DNA from: Tannockella sp964372125
Lineage (GTDB): Bacteria > Bacillota_I > Bacilli_A > Erysipelotrichales > Coprobacillaceae
Length of the DNA stretch: 26,204 nt
Assembly (NCBI GenBank): GCA_964372125.1
Contig: CAYJPL010000028.1
Location: forward strand, 1 to 26,204
Direction of reading: 5' to 3'
The notes below the pieces were generated by a model, which was given only the letters and a program-made list of their open reading frames with translations, did no database searches and was not told the origin of the DNA. The number at the start of each line of letters is the position of its first letter. Positions within the stretch are counted from its first letter, which is position 1. The position numbers and the translations under genes were made by a program. This document shows, piece after piece, positions 15,660 to 23,841 of this stretch.

Positions 15660-16649
15660 TTAATTATTATTTATTGCCATCATCCCAACAAGTTCATGAG
15701 GAATGTAACACTCTTCTAGATATTTTTTTTCTTCAATTGTTAACTGTAGAGAAACTGCGTTTATTGCATCTGTAATATGTTTGATTTTTGTTGCACCAAT
15801 GACTGGCGCTGTGGCTTTATCCATAAGCCATGATAATGATACCTCTGTCATAGATACGTTTCTCCTATTTGCTAGTTCATAAACTCTTTTAATTATAATT
15901 TCATCCACATTGTGAGTTTTATCGTACTTTCCTTTTGCATAAATATCTTCTTGCATACGCTTAGTTTGACTATCTAGATATCTAGACAGTCTACCACTAG
16001 CCAAGGCACTATAAGGTGTTATTGCAATATTTTCTTCTTTACACAAAGGTATCATTTCTCTTTCTTCCTCTCTAAAGATTAAATTATAATGTCCTTGTAC
16101 AGAAATAAATTGTGGCCAATTATGTGCTCTTGCAATGGCATTAGCCTTTGCCAATTGCCACGCGTAACAATTAGAGATGCCTATATACCTAACTTTATTT
16201 TTCTTTACTGCCTCATTTAATCCAGCGAGTATTTCCTGAATTGGTGTATTATAGTCCCAACTATGTAGTATATACAAATCGATATAGTCAACTTGTAATC
16301 GTTTCAATGATGCCTCTAAACAATTTGATACATGTTGGCATCCATCTATATTATTTTTAATTTCCATTTCACTTCTAGGACTGAATTTAGTCGCTATAAT
16401 TACATCACTTCTTGTAGTGTAATCACGAATGGCCTGTCCAAGTATTTTTTCACTTTCTCCATTTTGATAACTCATAGCAGTATCAAAAAAATTTATCCCC
16501 GCCTCTATACTTTTTTTTATGATTTTCCTAGATTTATCATTTGACAACGCCCATGAATGACCACTTCCTGGACTTTGTCCAAACCCCATACATCCCAAAC
16601 ATATCTTTGATACTAATAAATCACTATTCCCTAATTTTACATATTTCAT
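15660..16649 (-). CDS. Aldo/keto reductase
   Basis: A 329-residue NADPH-dependent aldo/keto reductase of the TIM-barrel fold. The catalytic tetrad is visible: Asp56 (FFDTAMSY), Tyr61, Lys88 (IATKFSP) and His129 (LYILHSWD). YIGISN at 155-160 and the C-terminal cofactor region with PVIGATK are also typical. It resembles the YajO/IolS-like oxidoreductases of bacteria, which reduce aldehydes or sugar-derived ketones. The ribosome site GGAGG precedes the ATG at good spacing. It follows the EIIB-ROK fusion gene after only 16 bases, so the two are almost certainly co-transcribed. This points to carbohydrate-related chemistry. Confidence 0.9.
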   Translation of the reverse strand: MKYVKLGNSDLLVSKICLGCMGFGQSPGSGHSWALSNDKSRKIIKKSIEAGINFFDTAMSYQNGESEKILGQAIRDYTTRSDVIIATKFSPRSEMEIKNNIDGCQHVSNCLEASLKRLQVDYIDLYILHSWDYNTPIQEILAGLNEAVKKNKVRYIGISNCYAWQLAKANAIARAHNWPQFISVQGHYNLIFREEEREMIPLCKEENIAITPYSALASGRLSRYLDSQTKRMQEDIYAKGKYDKTHNVDEIIIKRVYELANRRNVSMTEVSLSWLMDKATAPVIGATKIKHITDAINAVSLQLTIEEKKYLEECYIPHELVGMMAINNN

Positions 16650-16665
16650 TTCTATCCTCCATTAT

Positions 16666-18096
16666 TTATAATCTATCCTTTTTATTTGCGCCGGCTATAA
16701 TATAATCATTTGCAAGCTTTGCAACTCCATTTAACATATTTGCACTAGGCTCTTTGATATAATAGAATTCAGGCACATGCTCACAATCTACATGTTTAGC
16801 AATATTTTGTTTTATTTCATTACAATTCATTATCATTGGTGAACTAATTATAATTACCTCGGGTCCAGTAAGTGATATGGTTGGTAGTATTGATTTCGTT
16901 AAAAATTCCACCATTCCCTGTCTTGTTTCTATAAGCCTATTTATTTCATCAGAAAACTGCATACTTCTTATAAAGTATTTTATTTCCCCGGACATACCAT
17001 TATATCCATTAACCAATTGGCCATTACATATGATACCTTGTCCACCAAACACAAAGCCATCTGGTTGAAAATGATAGACGTAATTATTGAACTCTGGGTA
17101 TTCTAATGCAAACCCTTCAACCGCTGCATTAACATCGTTACATATAAATATATCGATATCATACTTCTCTTTAACTACCTTTTTCATATCGGTTAAGTTA
17201 CAATTGATTGGATCTTTAAATAAATTACCATTTTCAATAATACCAGGTGTTGCAACTGCAATTAAGTCAATATAAGTGTGTTTTAATAACGCAATATCGA
17301 CCACATCACATAAATCATAAATATTCAGTGTTGGTTTTATGACAAAATCAGATTCAATTACTGTCCCTTCATTTATTAACTGATAGTGAATTTTTGTTTT
17401 ATTTTTAGTAGCTTCAATGGCTACGGCTAATATTTTCTTACTACTCTTTACACATTTTATACATTGAGTATTTTTTTCATCATTTCTTATTTGATTGTAT
17501 ATTGCGACTTCACTTTGAAGCAATTGTAATATTCCAAGTACATCATAAGTTGCAAATAGTGATGTTGGTATTTCCAATAACAATTTATTTGGAATACTCT
17601 CTTGTAGCTGTTTTAACATATAGCCAACCTGAGGAGCAAGTAATATTATATCGTAATTCTTTTCCTCTTCGTGAATATTCATGTAGGATATAGCTTTAAA
17701 TTCATAATCAATATTTTGGTGTTTTATTGCATTATTTAATTCTTCCACGAGCATAGAAGTAGTTAGTCCCGCACTGCAACAAAGCAGAATTTTGGTCGTT
17801 TTTTCTTCCCCTAAATTTATTAATGATTCATTCATTTCATAAAATAATTGTTTTGCATGTTCGTAGTCATTCAATTCAAAGTGAAGATAGAATTTTGTTG
17901 CATCATCCTTTTTAGCAAATATATTAAATTCCACTACTACACTATCTTGGATTTGTACAAAATTAATTGTTGCTAATGCATATTCTGTTTCTAGTTTGAT
18001 AACATTTTCATCTACTAGCATGTTATAGTGATCACATGTGTGGTTTTGTATCCACTCCTTATACTCAGATACGATATTATTATATTTTATATTCAT
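16666..18096 (-). CDS. PTS EIIB domain fused to a ROK-like sugar kinase fold
   Basis: A 476-residue protein starting at 18096, chosen because AGGAGG lies nine bases upstream; a longer frame to 18138 lacks this. Residues 1-97 look like a small domain I do not recognise. Residues about 101-200 look like a PTS EIIB of the lactose/cellobiose type: KILLCCSAGLTTSMLVEEL with candidate phosphocysteine Cys107, then YDIILLAPQVGYM. Residues about 221-465 resemble the ROK (actin/hexokinase-like) fold: ICNDVNAAVEG, GGQGIICNGQLVNGYNGMSGEI. The usual DxGGT phosphate loop is replaced by AIEATKNKTKI, and the ROK zinc motif is absent, so kinase activity is doubtful. It may be a phosphorylation-sensing regulator. 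It lies between a LysR gene and an aldo/keto reductase. Confidence 0.8.
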   Translation of the reverse strand: MNIKYNNIVSEYKEWIQNHTCDHYNMLVDENVIKLETEYALATINFVQIQDSVVVEFNIFAKKDDATKFYLHFELNDYEHAKQLFYEMNESLINLGEEKTTKILLCCSAGLTTSMLVEELNNAIKHQNIDYEFKAISYMNIHEEEKNYDIILLAPQVGYMLKQLQESIPNKLLLEIPTSLFATYDVLGILQLLQSEVAIYNQIRNDEKNTQCIKCVKSSKKILAVAIEATKNKTKIHYQLINEGTVIESDFVIKPTLNIYDLCDVVDIALLKHTYIDLIAVATPGIIENGNLFKDPINCNLTDMKKVVKEKYDIDIFICNDVNAAVEGFALEYPEFNNYVYHFQPDGFVFGGQGIICNGQLVNGYNGMSGEIKYFIRSMQFSDEINRLIETRQGMVEFLTKSILPTISLTGPEVIIISSPMIMNCNEIKQNIAKHVDCEHVPEFYYIKEPSANMLNGVAKLANDYIIAGANKKDRL

Positions 18097-18162
18097 TTGT
18101 AGTTTCCTCCTATAAACATAGTATACGTACAACATCATTTCATTACCAATACTTATTTTGCA

Positions 18163-18190
18163 TTAAAAAAAATGCCTTTAAAGCATTTTT
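18163..18190 (-). terminator. Terminator overlapping the LysR stop codon
   Basis: AAAATGC (minus strand, from 18190) pairs with GCATTTT and is followed by more T. The stop codon TAA (18178-18180) lies in the loop. It separates the LysR gene from the EIIB-ROK gene. Confidence 0.75.
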
Positions 18191-19029
18191 ATAAATTTAT
18201 TATAAGTTTCACACAGTACTGTTTTTTTCCAGATAACAACTGGTCTATTATTAAAGTCATTTTTCATTGGTACAAAAACCACATTGTCATAACTACAATC
18301 TAATTTTACTGTATATGCAATACCAATTTTATTTTTCACAAGCATCGCTCCATTGTATGGAAGGTTAAATGTAGCAATGATTTTTTCGTTACAATTATAT
18401 GGACTAGTCCACTTATTAAGTACATTCACAACTTCTTTACGGCTTGGAACAATTAGCTCTTCATCAAAAATATCACTTGGTTCGAGAAAGTATTTTTTTG
18501 ATAAGTTGCTTTCTTCATGAACCAAGAAACCATATTCCTCGACTTTGTTTATATATTTATAATCATATTTTTGATATTCTACAGGTTCAAACACAATACC
18601 AATATCTAGTAATCCCAGTTCTAACTTCTCCTTTACACTGTCTGCATTTCCACTAAAGATTTCAAACTTCACCTTAGGGTATTTCTTTCTAAACTCATTA
18701 ATTTTTTTTGCAATTAAATCAAATGCCTGTAATTCGCCACAACCTATCGATATTGTTCCAGTAATTTCTTTATTAGCATGACGAATTTCATCTTCGGTTT
18801 TTGATGTTAGTGCAAGAATTTGTAATGCACGTTCTTTTAATAAAATACCCTCTTTAGTAAGCTTGATTCCTTGTCCGACTCTTATAAATAATGGAACATC
18901 TAGTTCTTCTTCAAGGTTTGCTAATTGTCTTGATAATGTAGGCTGCGTTATATGTAATAAATTCGCTGCTTTCGTTATATTTTCTTCATTTGCTACTGTA
19001 ATAAAATACTTTAAAACACGTATCTCCAT
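18178..19029 (-). CDS. LysR-family transcriptional regulator
   Basis: A 283-residue LysR-type regulator. The N-terminal winged helix-turn-helix is unmistakable (residues 1-60: YFITVANEENITKAANLLHI, then TQPTLSRQLANLEEELDVPLF). The effector-binding domain covers about 90-283 (GTISIGCGELQAFDLIAKKI, ELGLLDIGIVFEPVEY). It is slightly short at the C-terminus, as some members are. It lies just upstream of the EIIB-ROK and aldo/keto reductase genes on the same strand, so it plausibly controls them in response to a sugar metabolite. AAGGAGG sits far from the ATG, about 31 bases, with a small hairpin in between. An in-frame TGA just before the ATG excludes a longer protein. Confidence 0.92.
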   Translation of the reverse strand: MEIRVLKYFITVANEENITKAANLLHITQPTLSRQLANLEEELDVPLFIRVGQGIKLTKEGILLKERALQILALTSKTEDEIRHANKEITGTISIGCGELQAFDLIAKKINEFRKKYPKVKFEIFSGNADSVKEKLELGLLDIGIVFEPVEYQKYDYKYINKVEEYGFLVHEESNLSKKYFLEPSDIFDEELIVPSRKEVVNVLNKWTSPYNCNEKIIATFNLPYNGAMLVKNKIGIAYTVKLDCSYDNVVFVPMKNDFNNRPVVIWKKTVLCETYNKFIKML

Positions 19030-19038
19030 GTTGAATCA

Positions 19039-19067
19039 TCGAGTTGTCTAAGCTCGACTACCTCCTT
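19039..19067 (-). promoter_or_regulatory. Ribosome site separated from the LysR start by a hairpin
   Basis: AAGGAGG (19061-19067) is followed by TAG, the hairpin TCGAG-CTTAGACAA-CTCGA (19057-19039) and nine bases to the ATG at 19029. Only by folding the hairpin does the spacing become close to normal. Confidence 0.45.
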
Positions 19068-19188
19068 TCTCGTATTGCGGACAGTCTATTCTACTCATAA
19101 AATTGTATATAGTTGATCTTGTATATGTATTTATCCGTTGTTACTAATCATCACCTCATATATAATGGCAATCAATACTATTAAATTT

Positions 19189-20561
19189 CTATTTTACAAT
19201 CCATTTACCAGTTTTATTAGAACCTAATCTATCAATTTTATTAGTTTTTCTAAGTTTCTTAATTGCTCTATCAATTGTACTTTCAGAAATTTTTAAACTT
19301 TCAGACAATGTCTTTTTAGTTATATGATTATCATTAATAATTGCCATTAAAACCATTTTCTCACTTGTGTTAAGTTCCACGCTTGTCGCATCATTTATTA
19401 CGTCATTTATTACGTCATTTATTACGTCACTCTCTATTTCATCTTTCCCAACTCCATTATTAAAAGCTTCATAATTAACATTTGGAAAAGTAACTTTAAG
19501 TGCAACTAGTGAATTATCTATTATTGGTTTTTCACTTATATTTTCATACGCTTCAAATACTCTTGTGAGTCCTGATGCATAATTTTCAATATACCCTAAT
19601 TTAAACAATAATTTTACGAGATTTTCATTTCTAAAACTTTGGATTCCATTAAGCGCATCTTCTAATGTTAAACCACCATAAAACCCACCTGGTGATATTA
19701 TTTCACATCGATTATCGAAAAATTCAATTTTGATATTTGACTTTCGTGAATAATCTCTATGACAGTAGCAATTTAGAATAGCTTCTCTTGCTGCCGCATG
19801 TTGTAAGATGGTATTTCTGTCCTCATTGGTGATCCATCAATAATTACTCGAACTTCATTACATAACTCAAAGTACTCCATAACTTTATCAATTTGATTTA
19901 TTATTGAACCTTCATATTCTTTTTTAGATCTAAATACTGATCTTGTTAGCCCTTGATATACTGCCATTTTTGTATCAATGTTATACTGATCACTGAACCA
20001 ATATGCTAGGTTTGTGTAGAAATTAAATTTGGTATTAATGAACCCTGATGTATTCATTTTAAATGTATTAAAATCAATATCTTTTTCTTCAAATTTTCGT
20101 TGTAATGTTTTAAATGTTAAATCTTGTTCTCTTGCTTTTAATGATTCATATGCTACTTCATGTGATTCGCTATACATCCTTGAAATCTCTTCAGGTGTTG
20201 CTTGTGATTTGTTTCTTCCATAACGGACATAAACACCACTTGGTTTCATACCTTTAGACTTAACATAATATGGTTTTTTGTCTCCTGATTCAATTTGTAT
20301 TGTTAAAACGTCATCTTCATTATGAGAAATGCTTATGCTATCACTACAATTAGGATATATTGCTTCATCTCTAACCCAGTTAATGATTATTGATTCATTA
20401 AAATCTCTTTCTTTTTGTGCAGTATTATAAGTTGCACCATCATCTACACCAACATAAATTGTTCCGCCAGTATAACTGTTTAAAAATGCTATTATTTCAT
20501 TTTTTAAATCATCATTAACTTCTCGTTTCAACTCTACAAAAACACTTTCTTCATACTTCAT
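19189..20561 (-). pseudogene. Second AlbA_2/ATPase regulator, frameshifted
   Basis: The N-terminal part (20561 to about 19800) has the AlbA_2 signature: FVELKREVNDDLKNEIIAFL, YTGGTIYVGVDD and VYVRYGRNKSQATPEE. Near 19800-19835 the frame changes. The other frame continues with AAAREAILNCYCHRDYS (the N-box), NRCEIISPGGFYGGLTLEDAL, GYIENYASGLTRVF and a C-terminal helix-turn-helix (LSESLKISESTIDRAIKKLR). Joined, it is a full-length homologue of the class at 260-1567, though more distant. A 12-base unit repeated three times (19391-19426) encodes VIND three times in the linker. The ATG at 20561 is preferred, with AGGGG nine bases ahead. The lesion could be real or a base-calling error. Confidence 0.85.
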
Positions 20562-20713
20562 TGCCAACAACCCCTAACTTTATTATCTATTCAAATAATA
20601 ACATATTTCTATAGAGTATACTATTTATTAAACGTTCCTAAAGCTCATTATTTTTGACAGGATTTACAATACATTACAGTGCATTATAATGTACTACAAT
20701 GATAATAAAAATG

Positions 20714-20925
20714 AAAAAAACTCACTGAAACTTTTTTATGATAAGCCTTAGTGAGTTAGTACGCTGTCTAACTTATTGTTTATTTTTCATATGTGGAAAT
20801 ATGTGCATTAACTAGTTGTTTTCCCATATCATCAATATGTGTAGTAATTATCGTGTTTTATTCCCTGTCAAAAATATTGATTGTATTTCAATTTTGAATT
20901 TGGCAGGAAATTGACATGTTTTTAG
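20714..20925 (-). repeat. Dispersed ~200-bp 3' element, copy D
   Basis: This copy has the core TCTAACTTATTGTTTATTTT and the edge GAAATTGACATGTTTTTAG (20907-20925). It lies 81 bases after the last gene of the MBL/membrane-protein operon. The distal terminator is AACTCACT (20719-20726) pairing with AGTGAGTT (20750-20757), then T on the minus strand. Near the gene-facing edge ATTTCCTGCCAAA and TTTGACAGGGAAT (minus strand) could form a 13-base imperfect stem. Confidence 0.92.
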
Positions 20926-21006
20926 TATGATTTGCGTCATAAACATCATTATTAAAATTAAATGCCTTCTCATTTCTTTTCACATTATCGCATCAGGTGC
21001 TAATAC

Positions 21007-21732
21007 TTACTTTTTATTTAAAATAGGTGAATCACACGCTGATAGTAATGCCCTTGCATATTTCTTTGCACTGTTTCTAACTAACTTTTTATTAACCATA
21101 AAAATCCATACAAATAGAAACATAGAATCTATCATAAATAAGTAGATTAAATTAAACAAATCTATATCAAGTTGTATACTGGGACCCATTACACAACTCA
21201 TTAAAGCAGTATTAGTTAATAGCATAACGATAGATATTATAATACCATATTTTTTTAGTCCTAAAAGCGTATAAGAAAAGCCAAAATTAATGTTTTCTTC
21301 ATTAATCAACGGAAAATCATCAGTATTTCTTGTCTGTGCTATCAGCCAATTAACAGATGTTTTAATTGAATTTTCCATCTCCTCATCTACTTCTGAAATA
21401 ACAAAATCATTAATATTCTTTTTAAAAAATCGATAATACCTCTTCTTTGTATCATCATCTAAGTAATCAGATGATGGAAGCAAGTATTTTTGAGCAGGCA
21501 TACCATTGGGGAAACATTTTTTCATAGCTGTAGCACCTAACATTCTCGAATGAAGCATCACAATATTACCAAGGGCAAGACCAATTAAAATAACCACTAC
21601 AGTAGTAGATAGTTCCCTGAACTCTTCAAATAAGAGATATAATTGCAGGATAAATGGAGCAAGCAGGACCACTGTTACGCTCATTCGAACTCTTATGTTA
21701 TACAAATTAAATACACTTATAATATTATTCAT
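21007..21732 (-). CDS. Four-helix membrane protein of the MBL operon
   Basis: About 241 residues, with two N-terminal hydrophobic helices (VTVVLLAPFILQLYLLF, TTVVVILIGLALGNIVML). A soluble segment of about 100 residues follows, with several acidic and aromatic residues (YRFFKKNINDFVISEVDEEM). Two C-terminal helices come next (IIISIVMLLTNTALMSCV, LIYLFMIDSMFLFVWIFMV) and then a basic tail. No family is recognised. The second of two adjacent ATG codons (21732) has the better distance to AAGGAG. It is the last gene of a three-gene operon, 11-14 bases after its neighbour, and is followed by repeat D. A membrane protein beside a soluble sensor or enzyme pair is the usual shape of membrane-disrupting defence effectors; this role is inferred. 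Confidence 0.75.
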   Translation of the reverse strand: MNNIISVFNLYNIRVRMSVTVVLLAPFILQLYLLFEEFRELSTTVVVILIGLALGNIVMLHSRMLGATAMKKCFPNGMPAQKYLLPSSDYLDDDTKKRYYRFFKKNINDFVISEVDEEMENSIKTSVNWLIAQTRNTDDFPLINEENINFGFSYTLLGLKKYGIIISIVMLLTNTALMSCVMGPSIQLDIDLFNLIYLFMIDSMFLFVWIFMVNKKLVRNSAKKYARALLSACDSPILNKK

Positions 21733-21746
21733 CATGTTCTCCTTAG

Positions 21747-22199
21747 TTACAACTTTATAAACGATTCGTCTAGCCGTTCTATAGTTGATTTCAAAAAAGA
21801 CGTATTATGCAATAGAATTTCAGATTTTGTTAAATCATACCCAAATCCATATTTTTCCCCTTTATATAAAACTGATTGATCATAATCGTTCTGTTTGGAT
21901 ATGTATATTATTTTATCTGTTTTATCCTTCATTTTTTTCAGTGCAGGATATAGGTCTTTTTTACAGCTAATAATCACAATATATTTTTCAACAATTACCT
22001 GTGTAGATAATAAATCACTGATAAATCTATCATGTCCTACAATAAAACATATGTCTAAAAAATTTGAGGGGAAACTTTTTAATTCAATAAATTTATCATT
22101 ATGGCTATAGTTGTACATCCATAACTTTAACGTATGCCAAATATATTCCTTCCTAGCGTAAATTTCTTTATGAAAATTCGGTTGGATCAAATATCTCAT
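21747..22199 (-). CDS. Small alpha/beta protein of the MBL operon, unknown function
   Basis: A 150-residue soluble protein without a signal peptide or membrane helix. The strand/helix order around DICFIVGHDRFISDLL, KYIVIISCKKDLYPALKKMK and DKIIYISKQND suggests a Rossmann-like alpha/beta core. I recognise no family and see no clear catalytic motif. Its ATG overlaps the stop of the MBL-fold gene (ATGA, 22196-22199) and the next gene starts within 15 bases, so the three are translated together. A bridging or sensing role between the MBL protein and the membrane protein is possible but unproven. Confidence 0.72.
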   Translation of the reverse strand: MRYLIQPNFHKEIYARKEYIWHTLKLWMYNYSHNDKFIELKSFPSNFLDICFIVGHDRFISDLLSTQVIVEKYIVIISCKKDLYPALKKMKDKTDKIIYISKQNDYDQSVLYKGEKYGFGYDLTKSEILLHNTSFLKSTIERLDESFIKL

Positions 22200-23074
22200 T
22201 TATGAGCGCCTAAAGTTTTAGTCGTTGTATAAGAACTTGTTTGAAAAGTCTTATAATCAATTATAATGTTTTCACCATCTTTAGTATTAAGCACTTGTTT
22301 TCCACGTGTTTTTAAATTATCAGATCCACCATTTGAAGTTCCTGTGTTATCAGACACAAAGTAAATAGTACTAATATCTTTCTTTTTTTCAAAAATTTGC
22401 TCTGCTTGATAACTCTTACCGTGGTGTGGTAATTGAATACACTGATATTGTTTGATTATATGTTCTATCGCAGCATACGAACAATCCCCACATAGTAAAA
22501 CTTTGTTGGCACCAACTGCTACACTCACTTGGATACTTGATGCATTAAATGCACTTTCACTGTCCATTGTATCTCCTTCTCGACCATCTAAATGCTTAGC
22601 AACAGTGTTTAGCATATAATCTTTTTTTGGACCTACAATTTCTACTCCGTCGCAGATTTTAGAATCAGATTCATAAATATCTACAATATTTTCACCTGAA
22701 AGTTTTTCTATATTTGAATAATAATCTAAGATTTTTTTACCAATTGCATCCCTTGTCCTTCTTCCATCATCTATTTTTTTTAGTATCTCTGCTTTATATT
22801 TTAGTAATAGTGTTGTGTAAATCTTTCCTACTTTTCCTTTAGCTATCAATGTAGGTATTCCATTAAAATGATCTGCATCATTATGGGACAAAATAACTGT
22901 CGCTTTCCTTACATCATTCTTTTCCATGTACGTAATCACTTGTTTTGCATGTTCTTCTGATCCGCAGTCATAAATTACTATTTCCGTTCCAGTGTTAATA
23001 ATGATACAATCCCCATAATTGATATTTTGTGAATCATGATATTTGTTTGAACTTAAAACCAATATTTCTTGCAT
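22196..23074 (-). CDS. Metallo-beta-lactamase-fold hydrolase (ComEC/Rec2-like MBL type)
   Basis: A 292-residue protein with the MBL metal-binding motif SHNDADHFNG (His64, Asp66, Asp68, His69), where the first His of HxHxDH is replaced by Ser as in many ComEC-like MBL proteins. A later Asp lies in LLCGDCS and a His pair in LPHHGKSY. The N-terminal strand INYGDCIIINTGTEIVIYDCG is typical of this subgroup. It has no signal peptide, so it is cytosolic, and no ComEC membrane part, so it is not the DNA-uptake channel. A nuclease, phosphodiesterase or nucleotide hydrolase role is likely for the fold. It heads a three-gene operon with its own consensus promoter; AAGGAGG precedes the ATG. Confidence 0.85.
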   Translation of the reverse strand: MQEILVLSSNKYHDSQNINYGDCIIINTGTEIVIYDCGSEEHAKQVITYMEKNDVRKATVILSHNDADHFNGIPTLIAKGKVGKIYTTLLLKYKAEILKKIDDGRRTRDAIGKKILDYYSNIEKLSGENIVDIYESDSKICDGVEIVGPKKDYMLNTVAKHLDGREGDTMDSESAFNASSIQVSVAVGANKVLLCGDCSYAAIEHIIKQYQCIQLPHHGKSYQAEQIFEKKKDISTIYFVSDNTGTSNGGSDNLKTRGKQVLNTKDGENIIIDYKTFQTSSYTTTKTLGAHK

Positions 23075-23166
23075 AAAAAATCCTCCTTCTATAAATTATT
23101 ATTTGATGAACACTAATATAAGTGCCTCAACACATTTAGCACTCCGGCTCTTCAATTGCTAATTTC

Positions 23167-23195
23167 AGTATACATGCTCCTTTATAGATTGTCAA
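23167..23195 (-). promoter_or_regulatory. Promoter of the MBL operon
   Basis: On the minus strand TTGACA (23190-23195), exactly 17 bases, then TATACT (23167-23172). The leader would be about 85 bases and contains AGTGC/GCACT arms that could form a small hairpin. Confidence 0.75.
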
Positions 23196-23233
23196 ATCGC
23201 TGTCTTGAATATTTTAATAATATTTTAAAATTT

Positions 23234-23432
23234 AAAAAACACTTTAAAATAAGGACATACAATTTAGTACGTTGTCTAACTTATTGCTTATTTTACAACA
23301 TGGGGAATGTGTGCATTAACTAACAGCTTATCTACATCATCAATATGTGTCATGATTAACACACTTTATTATCTGTCAAAAATATTGATTGTATTTCAAT
23401 TTAAACTTGGCAGGAAATTGACATGTTTTTAG
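23234..23432 (-). repeat. Dispersed ~200-bp 3' element, copy E
   Basis: This copy keeps the edge GAAATTGACATGTTTTTAG (23414-23432) and most of the body, and differs in the core (TCTAACTTATTGCTTATTTT). The distal end carries TTTAAAATAAGGAC, related to the terminator part of copy C, but the hairpin is weak. It lies 409 bases after the stop of the membrane-anchored coiled protein, farther than the other copies from their genes. Confidence 0.88.
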
Positions 23433-23841
23433 TTAATTATTCTGATTGATTTTCTATTACAGATTAATTTACAAATGATGAGTTTTATTGTGTCTTGATT
23501 AATATTTTTTCAAATTATGATAAGTTTATGCATTTTCATTATGATGTTGGTATTTTACATATTTCAAATAAAAATGTAGGTTTTCATACAACGTTATTTT
23601 GCATAAAACCTACATTTATATATTGTCTATTGCATCCCATGCAAAATGTGAAATTTAATCAGAAAAATTTTAAGAATATTTTAAATTTAATGTCCTATCC
23701 TTTGTATCACCCCTTATAATATAGCACTTTAGTTATTTGATGTTTTGACAGCCATGATAATAAAGCAAAAGCAAATGAGACTACTTTTAATCGGCCTCAT
23801 GCAACAGATTTTACAAAGTTTTGATGTTGTCAAGATTTAAT
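23433..23841. other. Non-coding stretch after the coiled membrane protein
   Basis: No gene is seen. It contains two minus-strand hairpins. ATGAG (23796-23800 on the minus strand) pairs with CTCAT (23775-23779), followed by a T-rich stretch. AAATGTAGGTTTT (23572-23584) pairs perfectly with AAAACCTACATTT (23605-23617), followed on the minus strand by a T-rich tail. Both would end transcripts from the gene at 23842 before repeat E. Confidence 0.5.
23567..23617 (-). terminator. Long perfect hairpin, likely terminator
   Basis: A perfect 13-base stem (23572-23584 with 23605-23617) with a 20-base loop. On the minus strand it is followed by TTATTTG. The arms are also T/A-rich in the plus direction, so termination both ways is possible. 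Confidence 0.6.

Noticed and set aside
8..23432. CRISPR array
   Set aside because: The repeats are about 200 bp, kilobases apart and separated by genes; no short regular repeat-spacer pattern and no cas genes are seen.
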